The notes: generated by a model from the letters alone, not told the origin. Counted from the stretch's first letter, positions 34,918 to 44,062 are shown. The stretch is DNA of 64,000 nt from Desulfitobacterium dehalogenans ATCC 51507 (GCF_000243155.2 NC_018017.1:744001-808000), one strand, 5' to 3'. Made by a program: numbers and translations.

Positions 34918-35781
34918 ATGCCAATAAAAGTTTTTTCTAAGTATCGAGCCTTTGTTTATTTGGCAATCATTATCGGGGTGGGGAGCTGGAGCAATATTCT
35001 CTATCCATGGATGTCAAAGGTGATGTCCTTTTTCAGTCCCATTCAAGCGTATATTTTGCTAAATTCTTTTTGGATTGCAACTGTGGTTGGGATTTCTTTT
35101 TTGACCTATAAAAGGATATACAGTTGTAAAGAGATAAACATAACTTGGTTCATGGTACCTATGCTCTATATGAGTGTTCAACTTATTGGTAATGCTCTCT
35201 TGGAAAGAGCGATTATTCTCAACTTGGGCTGGATATGGCTGATATTAGGAATGAACACGCTGTTGTTCATAGTTGGATTCCTGTGGTTTCACTGCCTCAG
35301 TGTACTCGTCGTTGTCCGGATCGCTCAGCAGTCCCTCACCTTTGCTGAGATCAATACTTTTTTTGTTTTTGTTCTTGGGACTGTGGGAGTGACCATCTGT
35401 ACAATTTTTGATCTTGCTAAAAATCTACTCCTCATGGGTTTATTGGATAGTATACAGCCCCTTAAGCTATTGGCTTGCTTTTTTTGGGGCTTTGGTATTT
35501 GGACTGTTGTCTTTATCCTTATCCTATGGTGCTATCAGAGCTGGACGAAGAAAATGCCAATCCGAGTGGAGTGGGGGATATATATTTTTTCATTCCGGAT
35601 GTATACGATTGCCAGTCACAAGATTGCGGAAGAATTCCTTTCTCCGCTTACGTCAGGAGTTTTATCCTTACTGACACTCCTGCTTACTGTATTATGGCTC
35701 TGTTTTTGGAAAAATAGGATAGGGGCATTGATTCAGTCCACAAATTATTTTGAGATAAAACAAAAGAGAAGTAGAGTTTAA
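34918..35781 (+). CDS. Short TDT-family membrane protein
   Basis: 287 aa, about seven membrane segments. It aligns with the C-terminal two-thirds of the TDT transporter at 32602: shared features include FMVP/IMAP-type helices, SVQLIGNALLE against SLIGNPVLE, and SHKIAEEFLSPLTSG against SQKIAAVFITPLTTG. About 100 N-terminal residues, including the GTGG motif, are lacking. The reading frame is clean with an AAAGGG ribosome site, so it is a shortened paralogue and probably not a pseudogene. Transport ability is uncertain. Confidence 0.65.
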   Translation: MPIKVFSKYRAFVYLAIIIGVGSWSNILYPWMSKVMSFFSPIQAYILLNSFWIATVVGISFLTYKRIYSCKEINITWFMVPMLYMSVQLIGNALLERAIILNLGWIWLILGMNTLLFIVGFLWFHCLSVLVVVRIAQQSLTFAEINTFFVFVLGTVGVTICTIFDLAKNLLLMGLLDSIQPLKLLACFFWGFGIWTVVFILILWCYQSWTKKMPIRVEWGIYIFSFRMYTIASHKIAEEFLSPLTSGVLSLLTLLLTVLWLCFWKNRIGALIQSTNYFEIKQKRSRV

Positions 35782-35808
35782 GTTCTCCAATTGAACATAA
35801 ACTCTACT
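35770..35808. terminator. Bidirectional terminator
   Basis: Perfect 11-base stem (AGTAGAGTTTA and complement) overlapping the end of the short TDT gene, with T residues following. It separates that gene from the convergent TIM-barrel gene. Confidence 0.75.
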
Positions 35809-35847
35809 TTTTGAAGTTTTAAGCTAAGAATCATTTGTATTGAGAAA

Positions 35848-36759
35848 TTATACCTGATCCCAAGCTAAATTTAGGACTCTCTTAGCATTAGCGATCACCA
35901 ATTCAGGGTCTTCGTCCCCATATGGTTTGACTTCCAGGCTGACAATCGGCCGATTTTCCTTGTTAAGGAATCCAATGTCCAGGAGGACGCGGAGGTATTC
36001 CACAAGTTCATCCACATCATTTTCACTGCCAGGGAAGCCAAATCTCGGATGTTCATCTCCATAGACTGGAGAGAGTTTGTCTTTGACAAGAGCATTACCC
36101 ATGTGAGCATGGATAATATAGTCTTTTACAGGGATCAGAGATTCAGCCGGTGTTTCCCGGAGTTGAGGCAGGTGGCTTAAGTCTACCATTAAGCCGAAAT
36201 TGTCATATTCCTGGCGAATTTCCTTAACATATCGTTGGGTGAGTGCCACAGGTCCAATCAGAGAGCATTTGTCAACATCATAGTCAAATACTTCAATAGC
36301 GACCTTCATAGTTCCCTTGGATTTGGCATAGGCACATATTTCCTTGGTAGAGCGGATCAATGCCTGATAGGCCTCTTCCTTTTTAGATTCTTCATATTTT
36401 CCGCTGAGGAAGGCGAAATCCTTGGCGCCCATTTCATAGGCTTCATCAACACCTTCCTTTACATTGGCCAGGGCTCGTAATCTTTCTTCCTCATTGAGGG
36501 AGTTGATATTCTGCTTGGTGATCAAGAGCCGGGGCATCCCCGCATAAGAAAACTCCATATGGGAGGTCTCAATAATCTGCTTGGCTTTTTTCCTAACGAT
36601 GGGGTCCTTAATCCAGGTCATTTCGACTACTTCAAAGTAGTCATCGAGAGCAATTCTTCTCAAAGTTTCCAGGATGGGCCCTTCTCCTTTGCCGGTGCGG
36701 GGATAAGCCATAAAATGAACGAGACCTACCTTCATATATTTACGAAAGGATTCATTCAT
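35848..36759 (-). CDS. Sugar phosphate isomerase/epimerase-like TIM-barrel protein
   Basis: 303 aa xylose-isomerase-like TIM barrel. Metal-ligand type segments are seen as KVAIEVFDYD (about 155), GLMVDLSHL (about 193), YIIHAHMGN (about 215) and VSLEVKPYG near the end. The substrate is unknown. AAGGAGG lies 7 bases before the ATG. It follows a cupin gene by 19 bases and is probably cotranscribed; the pair diverges from the CitE-like/malic enzyme operon. Confidence 0.8.
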   Translation of the reverse strand: MNESFRKYMKVGLVHFMAYPRTGKGEGPILETLRRIALDDYFEVVEMTWIKDPIVRKKAKQIIETSHMEFSYAGMPRLLITKQNINSLNEEERLRALANVKEGVDEAYEMGAKDFAFLSGKYEESKKEEAYQALIRSTKEICAYAKSKGTMKVAIEVFDYDVDKCSLIGPVALTQRYVKEIRQEYDNFGLMVDLSHLPQLRETPAESLIPVKDYIIHAHMGNALVKDKLSPVYGDEHPRFGFPGSENDVDELVEYLRVLLDIGFLNKENRPIVSLEVKPYGDEDPELVIANAKRVLNLAWDQV

Positions 36760-36778
36760 TGGGCATCCTCCTTAGACT

Positions 36779-37111
36779 TTAGTCCACTGGGAAGGTTTCG
36801 ATGGGTACTGGGGCAGAAAAAGCAATCACCACAAGAGGTTCATCTCCGGTGTTCTTTATGCCATGGGCTTCTCCTTTAAGGTTGGGGATGATCGTACCCG
36901 CTTTCATAGGTAAAGAGACTCCTTTACCCCCTAGGAATTCTCCTTCTCCCTGGACGACGACCCAAATATCATCCGTATTAGGGTGTTGGTGAGCAGGGAC
37001 GGAATCTCCAGGCTGTAAATTGATTACGGCTGTATTGGTGCACTCGCTTTCATAGAGTACAGTCTTTTTTACGTTCTTACTTAATATTTCTGTGATTTTG
37101 GTGAACTTCAT
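36779..37111 (-). CDS. Cupin-domain protein
   Basis: 110 aa single beta-barrel. The two cupin motifs are PGDSVPAHQHPNTDDIWVV (in the order of ligands His-His-Asp) and GEAHGIKNTGDEPLVV. It probably binds a metal and may be an isomerase, dioxygenase or sensor. GGGAGG precedes the ATG. First gene of the minus-strand pair with the TIM-barrel protein. Confidence 0.85.
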   Translation of the reverse strand: MKFTKITEILSKNVKKTVLYESECTNTAVINLQPGDSVPAHQHPNTDDIWVVVQGEGEFLGGKGVSLPMKAGTIIPNLKGEAHGIKNTGDEPLVVIAFSAPVPIETFPVD

Positions 37112-37429
37112 GACTTATACCTCCCTTCAATTGAGCATTTTCAGTTAAGCTTTTGATCCATCTCCTCAAAAGACTTGTGGCTCATCTTTAGAATAAAGAG
37201 TTTTTCTAAGGGAGTAAAATAACCATTTAGAATATTGCGTATTCAATGGGAGAATAAAGAGTGCGAATAAGTAGAGCGAATGAATAGTGTGGAAATTAGG
37301 AAAAGTCAGAGCTTATTCAGTTCGTAAATAGACTGTATTCAGAATAGGTATTTTACTTAAAGGCGTGGGGTATCTACAATGAAAGCACAAAAAGCGTATG
37401 AAAACGCAATTCAGTAAGGAGGAAGAAAC
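37112..37429. other. Divergent promoter region with repeated GTATTC motif
   Basis: About 320 bases between the cupin operon (minus) and the CitE-like operon (plus). GTATTC occurs at 37239 and 37335, the second within TATTC-A-GAATA. See the operator entry. There is no reading frame. Confidence 0.5.
37335..37358. promoter_or_regulatory. Putative operator shared with the LysR-TDT intergenic region
   Basis: GTATTCAGAATAGGTATTTT and following bases, about 70 to 95 bases before the CitE-like start. It contains the palindrome TATTC-A-GAATA and matches the sequence at 34766-34789 at about 19 of 24 positions. Confidence 0.5.
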
Positions 37430-38317
37430 ATGGCTATTATGAGATCAGTACTCTTTGTTGCAGGAAATGATAAGGAGGCTCTGGATGAGGCCTTAACCTA
37501 TGAGGCGGATGCACTTATTTTAGATCTGGAGGATTTGGTACCACCTCAGGAAAAATCAAGAGCACGCAGAATGGTGCGTGCGAATATCAAGCACGCGGGC
37601 TCTCAAGGTGCTGAGGCGTGGGTTCGAGTGAATGCCTGGGAAACGAATATGACTGATGATGATCTGGAAGCTGCAGTATGTGAAGGTCTTACAGGAATCA
37701 ATCTCACCAAGGTTGCCGGTGCCGGCGACGTACAGCGTTTGGCCTGGAGACTTGAGGAGCTGGAACGGAAGAATGGTCTGGAAGTAGGAAGCATAAAGAT
37801 CTGCCTGCTTATAGAGACCGCCATCGGTGTCATCAACGCCTATGAGTCTTGTGCTGCCAGCCCTCGTGTTACTGCGGCAATTTTCGGAGCGGTAGATTTT
37901 ACCCGTGATATGCAGGTTAAGCTGACCCCTGAAGCAAAAGAGCAGCAGTTCGCTCGGGGTTATGTTGCTGTTGCGGCTCGTGCTGCCGGTATTATAGCTC
38001 TTGATGCGCCCTTCCTCAATTACACTGACAAAGAAGGATATGCGCGCAACATAGCGGAAGGGCGCCAATTGGGGTATAAAGGACGGATGATTGTTCATCC
38101 CAGCCTTGTGGAAGCCGCTAATCGTCTCTATTCTCCTGACCCGGAAGATGTACAATGGGCCAGAGAGATTAAGAAGGTTTTCGAAGAAGAGGCTATTGCT
38201 AAAGGAAAAGCAGCAATCGTCTATAAGGATAAGCTGGTGGATACTCCTGTTTATAGCAATGCTCTCGACATTCTTGCGAATCAAGCTGAGATTGATGCTA
38301 AGCTTGGGAAAAAGTAA
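37430..38317 (+). CDS. CitE-like (HpcH/HpaI) C-C lyase
   Basis: 295 aa TIM-barrel lyase of the citrate lyase beta/malyl-CoA lyase/citramalyl-CoA lyase group. It opens RSVLFVAGNDKEALDEAL and LDLEDLVPPQEK; the metal ligands are in LLIETAIGVINAYE (about 125) and FGAVDFTRDM (about 150). There are no citrate lyase alpha, gamma or CitC genes beside it, so a CoA-thioester substrate such as malyl- or citramalyl-CoA is likelier than the citrate lyase complex. It is followed after 22 bases by malic enzyme. Confidence 0.85.
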   Translation: MAIMRSVLFVAGNDKEALDEALTYEADALILDLEDLVPPQEKSRARRMVRANIKHAGSQGAEAWVRVNAWETNMTDDDLEAAVCEGLTGINLTKVAGAGDVQRLAWRLEELERKNGLEVGSIKICLLIETAIGVINAYESCAASPRVTAAIFGAVDFTRDMQVKLTPEAKEQQFARGYVAVAARAAGIIALDAPFLNYTDKEGYARNIAEGRQLGYKGRMIVHPSLVEAANRLYSPDPEDVQWAREIKKVFEEEAIAKGKAAIVYKDKLVDTPVYSNALDILANQAEIDAKLGKK

Positions 38318-38339
38318 ACAGATAAAGGAAGTGTTTTAA

Positions 38340-39575
38340 ATGTCTTTAAGAGAGAATGCGCTGAAACTCCATGCTGATCATCATGGCAAAATCAAGATCG
38401 CTCTTAAAGTTCCCTGCCGTGATTACAATGATTTGAGCTTAGCTTACTCCCCGGGAGTGGCTGAACCCTGTCTGGAAATTGCTAAAAATCCTGAATTGGT
38501 TAACACTTACACCAATCGGGCTAATTGTGTGGCCGTGGTTTCCAATGGTACCGCTGTTCTTGGTCTTGGAGATATTGGTGCCCGTGCGGCTATGCCTGTA
38601 ATGGAAGGGAAATCTCTTCTATTCAAGAATTTTGCTGGGGTAGATTCCTTTCCCATTTGTTTGGACACAAAGGATATGGATAAGATTGTCGAAGTGGTCA
38701 AATTACTGGAGCCTACTTTTGGAGGCATCAATTTAGAAGATATTAAAGCACCTGAATGCTTTGAAATCGAAGAGAAATTGAAAGCAGTGTATGATGGTCC
38801 TGTTTTCCATGATGACCAGCATGGAACGGCTGTCGTGACCTTGGCGGCTATGATCAATGCTCTGAAGATTGTTAAGAAGGACCTGAAGGATGTTAAGATC
38901 GTAACAAGTGGAGCCGGTGCGGCAGGGATGGCCATCGTTAAGCTGTTGATGGATTGCGGTCTCCAAAATATAATTATGTGCGATACCAAAGGAACGATTT
39001 ATGAGGGACGCACCGAAGGCATGAATAAATATAAGGCGGAAATCGCTTTAAAGACGAATCGTTCTAAGGTTAAGGGCAGCCTTGCGGAAGCGTTGAAGGG
39101 CGCTGACGTATTTATCGGAATTTCCGTAGGAAATACAGTAACACAAGAAATGATCCGGTCCATGGCCAAAGATGCAATTGTCTTTGCTCAGGCTAATCCT
39201 GTTCCGGAAATCATGCCTGAAAAGGCTAAGGAAGCGGGCGCTGCTGTAGTAGGAACCGGCCGTTCCGACTATCCCAACCAAATCAACAATATTCTCTCTT
39301 TCCCCGGAATTTTCCGCGGGACCTTTGACACCGAAGCGAGAGAAATCAATGGGCCAATGAAAATTGCCGCTGCGGAAGCAATCGCTTCCATTGTCAGCCC
39401 TGAGGAGCTCAATGCAGAGTATATCATTCCGAAAGCTTTCGACCATCGGGTGGCTCCCGCTGTAGCTGCGGCTGTAGCCAAAGCAGCCATGGAGAGCGGT
39501 GTGGCCAAAAAGAAGGTCGATCCAGAGCAGGTTGCTCTGAATTTAATCAGCTTACTTGCCCAAGAAGGCAAATAA
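38340..39575 (+). CDS. NAD(P)-dependent malic enzyme
   Basis: 411 aa short-form bacterial malic enzyme converting malate to pyruvate and CO2. Visible: AYSPGVAEPC (about 36), the metal-binding segment INLEDIKAPECFEIE and VFHDDQHGTA (about 157), and the Rossmann motif TSGAGAAGMA (about 190). The C-terminal phosphotransacetylase domain of the MaeB type is absent. The ribosome site is AAGGAAGTG. It forms an operon with the CitE-like gene. Confidence 0.93.
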   Translation: MSLRENALKLHADHHGKIKIALKVPCRDYNDLSLAYSPGVAEPCLEIAKNPELVNTYTNRANCVAVVSNGTAVLGLGDIGARAAMPVMEGKSLLFKNFAGVDSFPICLDTKDMDKIVEVVKLLEPTFGGINLEDIKAPECFEIEEKLKAVYDGPVFHDDQHGTAVVTLAAMINALKIVKKDLKDVKIVTSGAGAAGMAIVKLLMDCGLQNIIMCDTKGTIYEGRTEGMNKYKAEIALKTNRSKVKGSLAEALKGADVFIGISVGNTVTQEMIRSMAKDAIVFAQANPVPEIMPEKAKEAGAAVVGTGRSDYPNQINNILSFPGIFRGTFDTEAREINGPMKIAAAEAIASIVSPEELNAEYIIPKAFDHRVAPAVAAAVAKAAMESGVAKKKVDPEQVALNLISLLAQEGK

Positions 39576-39601
39576 GATTTAGATTCCTCCTAAATAGTTA
39601 A

Positions 39602-39636
39602 GCAAAGAAACAGCCCCAGCCATGGCTGTTTCTTTG
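39602..39636 (+). terminator. Intrinsic terminator
   Basis: AAAGAAACAGCC/GGCTGTTTCTTT stem after the malic enzyme gene. Confidence 0.78.
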
Positions 39637-39706
39637 TTAACTATTCAGAATGTACAAGAAGCAGGAATAGAATCGGAATTTTGAATTGAAATCGGAGTTG
39701 AGAGTA

Positions 39707-40585
39707 GTGAGCTTTGGCAGGTTATTAACTGCGATGGTTACGCCAATGAATAAAGAGCTGGAAGTGGATTATCAAGCGGCGGCCGATTTGGCGCAGTACT
39801 TGGTAAGACATGGCTCAGATGGAATCGTTGTGGCAAGCACAACTGGAGAATCCCCTACCTTAGCAGATGAAGAGAAGCTTGAATTATTTAGGGTTGTAAA
39901 AAAAGCGGTCGGATCAAAGGCCAAAGTCATCGCAAGTGTAGGGAGCAATTCAACACAGGAAAGTGTCGGAATGGCTCTTCGCACCTTAGAGACGGAGGTC
40001 GATGGTCTAATTGCCGTCGTGCCTTATTACAATAAACCTTCACAGGAAGGGTTATACCGCCATTTTCGCGGGATCGCGGAAGTATCTTCTCATCCGCTCA
40101 TGATGTATAATGTGCCGGGGAGGACTTCTGCGAATCTTTTGCCTGAAACCGTTCTGCGTTTAAGCTGTGTCCCCAACATCACAGCACTTAAAGAGGCTTC
40201 AGGATCAATGGATCAAGTGAGCGAATTGAAGCGAATATTACCTGATGAATTTGAAATCTTTAGCGGGGATGATTCCCTGACTCTCCCCATGCTGGCACTG
40301 GGGTGTAATGGGGTCGTTGGTGTAGGATCCCACATTGTTGGGAATGAGATGAAGCTGATGATCGATGCTTGGATTTCCGGAGATATTGAAACAGCACGCT
40401 GGTGGCACTTAAAGCTGATGCCAATTTTTAAAGGAGTTTTTATTACGGCCAATCCTGTTCCGATCAAATATTTACTCAATCAGATGGGGATTGAAGTAGG
40501 GAGTGTACGGCCGCCCCTGGTTGAAACGACACCGGCAGAAGAAAAAGTGTTAAATGAAATACTTAGCGGGTGGAAGCTAAGGTGA
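39707..40585 (+). CDS. dapA: 4-Hydroxy-tetrahydrodipicolinate synthase
   Basis: 292 aa. It condenses pyruvate with aspartate semialdehyde in lysine/dipicolinate synthesis. Active-site elements: TTGESPTL (about 45), the Tyr in YYNKPSQEG (about 130), YNVPGRTS, and the Schiff-base Lys in ALKEASG (about 162). I choose GTG at 39707 (giving MSFGRLLTAMVTP), which is preceded by GGAG; a TTG at 39686 lacks a site. It lies outside any lysine operon, with terminators on both sides. Confidence 0.9.
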   Translation: MSFGRLLTAMVTPMNKELEVDYQAAADLAQYLVRHGSDGIVVASTTGESPTLADEEKLELFRVVKKAVGSKAKVIASVGSNSTQESVGMALRTLETEVDGLIAVVPYYNKPSQEGLYRHFRGIAEVSSHPLMMYNVPGRTSANLLPETVLRLSCVPNITALKEASGSMDQVSELKRILPDEFEIFSGDDSLTLPMLALGCNGVVGVGSHIVGNEMKLMIDAWISGDIETARWWHLKLMPIFKGVFITANPVPIKYLLNQMGIEVGSVRPPLVETTPAEEKVLNEILSGWKLR

Positions 40586-40593
40586 AGATGTGG

Positions 40594-40650
40594 CAAAAAG
40601 GGAGCTGTTGCACTACGAACAAAATAGTTCGCGGTACAACAGCTCCTTTT
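40594..40650. terminator. Bidirectional terminator
   Basis: Long stem AAAAGGGAGCTGTTG / CAACAGCTCCTTTT region, with an inner CGAAC/GTTCG element, between dapA and the convergent citrate synthase gene. Confidence 0.75.
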
Positions 40651-40708
40651 GATTGAGCAAGGTCCATATAGTTCTAACCTAAAGCTCCCAATATACGACT
40701 TGACGCCG

Positions 40709-42076
40709 TTATCTTTTGTTAAGGGGAATATATTTTTGACGGGGTACCACGCTCTTATAAGCAGGGCGAATGATCTTTCCGCCATTGACGATTTCTTCGA
40801 TCCGATGAGCACTCCAACCGGCGATGCGGGAGAGCGCAAAAATAGGAGTGAACATTTCCAGAGGGAGATTGAGCATTTGATACACGAAACCTGAATAGAA
40901 GTCTACATTGGCACTGACTCCTTTATAAATCTTCGTGTGCTTAGCAATGATCTGGGGAGCCAGTTCTTCTACTTTAGCATAAAGATTGAATTCGTTATCC
41001 AGACCCTTTTCAGCGGCGAGTTTCGAAGCATAGTGCTTCAGAACTACGGCTCTGGGGTCGGAGATGGAGTAGACCGCGTGACCGACTCCATAGATCAATC
41101 CGGAGCGGTCAAAGGCATCCTTGAGAAGAATTTTGTCAAGGTAGGCGCTGAGTTCATCCTCATCCTGCCAATCGGAGACCTTTTCTTTGATATCCTGGAA
41201 CATTTGAATAACTTTATGGTTGGCACCGCCATGCTTTGGTCCTCGTAAGGAGCCCAATGCTGATGCTATGGCTGAATAAGTATCCGTTCCGGTGGAGGTA
41301 ACCACATGAGTGACAAAGGAGGAGTTATTTCCCCCGCCATGTTCCGCATGAAGGACTAAGGCCAGATCCAGAAGCTTAGCTTCCAGCTCCGTATATTTGT
41401 GGTTTGGGCGCAGCATATAAAGAATATTTTCAGCCAGACTTAATTCAGGTTGAGGGCTATGAATAACCAAGCTTTTGTTCCCGTGATAATGGGTATAGGC
41501 TTGATAACAATAAACAGCAAGGGCAGGGAAGGCAGCAATCAGGCGGATGCATTGTTTGAGTACGTTTCTTATGGAAGTATCATCGGGATTGGAGTCATAG
41601 CAATAGAAGCCCAAGACACTGCGGGCCATTCCATTCATGATGTCTTTACTAGGTACATTGAGGATCATATCTTTGGCAAAATTATCAGGGAGTTTTTGAT
41701 AGATGTCGAGAAGACTATGAAAATCAAAGAGCTCCTGCTTGTTCGGTAATTTGCCAAAGAGAAGAAGATAGGCTGTCTCCTCAAATCCAAAACGGTTATC
41801 CTCCATAAAGCCCCGAGCAAGATCCGTAATATCATAGCCCCGATAAATAAGCCGGCCGGGTACGGGAACCATTTCCCCTTCATCGATAATATAAGAATGA
41901 ACTTCACCGATCTCGGTTAAGCCCACCAACACACCTCTACCGTCTAAATCGCGAAGTCCGCGCTTAACTTCATACTTCTGGTAAAGTTCCGGGTCAATGG
42001 GACCTTTCTTTACAGTAAGTCCACTGAGTTCATCCAGCATACTTTCTTCAAAATTTTTGAGGTCAACATTTTCCAT
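40709..42076 (-). CDS. Citrate synthase
   Basis: 455 aa, longer at the N-terminus than B. subtilis CitZ. Catalytic regions: HAEHGGGNNSSF (about 240), GVGHAVYSISDPRA (about 320, with the catalytic His) and SANVDFYSGF (about 390, with Asp). It forms citrate from oxaloacetate and acetyl-CoA. It lies convergent to dapA and close to malic enzyme and the CitE-like gene. It could alternatively be a 2-methylcitrate synthase; the sequence alone does not decide. AGAGGAG precedes the ATG. Confidence 0.88.
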   Translation of the reverse strand: MENVDLKNFEESMLDELSGLTVKKGPIDPELYQKYEVKRGLRDLDGRGVLVGLTEIGEVHSYIIDEGEMVPVPGRLIYRGYDITDLARGFMEDNRFGFEETAYLLLFGKLPNKQELFDFHSLLDIYQKLPDNFAKDMILNVPSKDIMNGMARSVLGFYCYDSNPDDTSIRNVLKQCIRLIAAFPALAVYCYQAYTHYHGNKSLVIHSPQPELSLAENILYMLRPNHKYTELEAKLLDLALVLHAEHGGGNNSSFVTHVVTSTGTDTYSAIASALGSLRGPKHGGANHKVIQMFQDIKEKVSDWQDEDELSAYLDKILLKDAFDRSGLIYGVGHAVYSISDPRAVVLKHYASKLAAEKGLDNEFNLYAKVEELAPQIIAKHTKIYKGVSANVDFYSGFVYQMLNLPLEMFTPIFALSRIAGWSAHRIEEIVNGGKIIRPAYKSVVPRQKYIPLNKR

Positions 42077-42473
42077 AGCAACAACTCCTCTTTATGTTTT
42101 TAATCGTATATTCTTTTGGTGTGACAGGCTTACTTTTAAGCTGTATAGCCTGCTGAAAGCAAGAGATTACTTGCAGACAACTTTATATACATTATGAGTT
42201 GTCAGTGGGAATTAGTCAAGTAAATTCTTGTTATAAAGCATCTCAGAAGAACACTAATATTATATATGATATCTGAAGGAAAAATAAGAAGGTGCACGGT
42301 ATATGAAATGTATACATTAATCGCTACCTGTCATTTTACTCTTAGTATTACTTTACTGCTTTATTTTGATGCTGCTTTGAGTATCTGGAAGCAAGCTTTA
42401 CAGGATATTTTTTTCTTGTTGTGATGTTTATCCATTTGTTTGTTTAATCATTGACGAAAAGCGTCCTCACTCG
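42077..42473. other. Intergenic region, nothing recognised
   Basis: About 400 AT-rich bases upstream of citrate synthase. I see no reading frame with a ribosome site, no riboswitch and no repeat beyond the hairpin at its right end. Confidence 0.4.
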
Positions 42474-42495
42474 CTATTGCAGCAAGGGAGGACGC
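42461..42495 (-). terminator. Intrinsic terminator overlapping a small gene
   Basis: GCGTCCTC/GAGGACGC stem followed by TTTT on the minus strand, overlapping the last codons of the 43 aa gene. Confidence 0.65.
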
Positions 42496-42605
42496 TCATG
42501 TAATTCGATTCTCAAGATCCGGTTAAACACATCGTCAAGATAAGATAAACGATCATCAGGTATTTGGTTAATTAAATCGTGAAGCCTTTCCCGGGAGATA
42601 TTCAT
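42474..42605 (-). CDS. Small protein, 43 aa
   Basis: Reads MNISRERLHDLINQIPDD at the start and ends HERPPLLQ. The pattern HDLINQIPDDRLSYLDDV resembles the short helical segment found in many small Firmicute proteins and antitoxin-like domains. GAGGTGG lies 5 bases before the ATG and a terminator overlaps its end, so it is probably a real gene. No toxin gene is adjacent. It follows the radical SAM gene on the same strand after 80 bases and may share its transcript. Confidence 0.6.
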   Translation of the reverse strand: MNISRERLHDLINQIPDDRLSYLDDVFNRILRIELHERPPLLQ

Positions 42606-42685
42606 GTCTGCCACCTCATCTTAATCGCTCTATGGGTTATTCTATAGTATTGTTCGACAAGAAGTGAGATGCTCTTTATAGTCAC

Positions 42686-44056
42686 TTAAGATTCTTTTGC
42701 CAGATGCCATTTATACCCTTCCCGGACATCGGTCACTACTCCATAGAGTTCCTTCATGGTGGACATTCTTCTTTTGCGATCAAACTTGGAAATGAACCTG
42801 AAATAACGGGGAACCGGAGTAGCCTTCATAAGGGTTCGGGCATATTCACTGTAAAACTGTTTAAGTGGCAGGGCAGTGGGCAATACCGTATGCATGAAAT
42901 CAAAGAATTTGGGATCATGAGTCAGAAGCCGGTCCTTGTTCTGTTCGTAAAGTGCTGTTCCCGGTAAAGGGGTAAGGATGGAGAGGGCGGCATAAGAAAT
43001 ATTGAGTTTACGGGTATAAGCAATCAGTTGATCGAATTCTTGGCGGGTAAAGGAAGGATCAATGATAAAGGAACCATAGATATCGATGTTAAGGTCATTA
43101 AGAATCTTTACTGCCTCTTCTTGTTGTGCCACTGTAATGTTTTTATTAAGGCCTTGCAAGTGCTCATCGGAAAAGCTCTCAAAGCCGACGAAGACTTGGA
43201 TTAAGCCGATGTTTTTCCATTTGGCAAATAGTTCAGGATGTTTCACAATGGTATCAACCCGGCCATAGAGGAAATATTTTTTGCGTATGCCTGCTACCTG
43301 GATCAGATCGGCCAGTTGATCCATTCTTCTTGTGTCACACATGGATTCATCATCACAGAAAAAAACAATTTCTTCTTGGATCCCATGCAATTCCGCAACG
43401 ATCCGTTCCGGGTTTCGCTGCAGATATTTTCCGTTGGTTATTGACCATAGGGCGCAAAAATTGCACCGTCCGAAACATCCCAAAGAAGTCCGGATCGAGG
43501 CGATGGGTTTCATCCAGTCACTAAAATAATGGTTGCGGTAACGGGCGGTCAAGGAACGGTCGGGAAAGGGCAGATCATCCAGATTTGTATAGGGACGCTC
43601 AGCGGTAAAGGACATGATGGAGCCTGGTATGGCCAAGCCCGGTATATCTCCCAAGGGGAGCTGAGATTCTTTATGCTTCAGAACCTGGCGCAGGGTAAAG
43701 ACCCCTTCCCCGATAACGATTAAGTCGATAGCCTGGTCGTTGTAGTCGGCAGGTTTTACAGTGGCGTGATGACCGCCAACGATGATAAACACATCTGGAT
43801 TAATCTCCTTGAAGTGAGCAGCAATTGCTTTAACAATGTTTAGATGGTTAGTATATCCTGTTATACCCACAATATCTGGTTGAAAGGAGTAAAAGGCCCT
43901 TTCAAAATCCGGTTCCAGGCGGGCATCAAGGAGAAGTACCTCATGACCATCTTCCTTCAAACCCGCACCAAGGTATTCCAATCCGAGAGGCTCATACATA
44001 TATACTTTGTCCATAAAGACTGTGCTGCTGGGAGGCTGGATCAATAGTACTTTCAA
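42686..44056 (-). CDS. B12-binding-domain radical SAM protein
   Basis: 456 aa. The N-terminal cobalamin-binding Rossmann domain (about 1-140; VLLIQPPSS, IVGITGYT, IIVGGHHAT) is followed by a radical SAM domain with the canonical CX3CX2C in GCFGRCNFC (about 195-205), then a C-terminal region of about 100 residues. Class B methyltransferases and hopanoid/bacteriochlorophyll enzymes have this layout; the substrate is unknown. It lies 6 bases after a TetR gene, probably its own regulator. Confidence 0.87.
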   Translation of the reverse strand: MKVLLIQPPSSTVFMDKVYMYEPLGLEYLGAGLKEDGHEVLLLDARLEPDFERAFYSFQPDIVGITGYTNHLNIVKAIAAHFKEINPDVFIIVGGHHATVKPADYNDQAIDLIVIGEGVFTLRQVLKHKESQLPLGDIPGLAIPGSIMSFTAERPYTNLDDLPFPDRSLTARYRNHYFSDWMKPIASIRTSLGCFGRCNFCALWSITNGKYLQRNPERIVAELHGIQEEIVFFCDDESMCDTRRMDQLADLIQVAGIRKKYFLYGRVDTIVKHPELFAKWKNIGLIQVFVGFESFSDEHLQGLNKNITVAQQEEAVKILNDLNIDIYGSFIIDPSFTRQEFDQLIAYTRKLNISYAALSILTPLPGTALYEQNKDRLLTHDPKFFDFMHTVLPTALPLKQFYSEYARTLMKATPVPRYFRFISKFDRKRRMSTMKELYGVVTDVREGYKWHLAKES

Positions 44057-44062
44057 TTGCTT

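Noticed and set aside
37556-38284. 242-codon minus-strand open frame opposite the CitE-like gene
   Set aside because: The sense frame encodes a clear HpcH/HpaI lyase with a good ribosome site; the antisense frame has no ribosome site and no recognisable domain.
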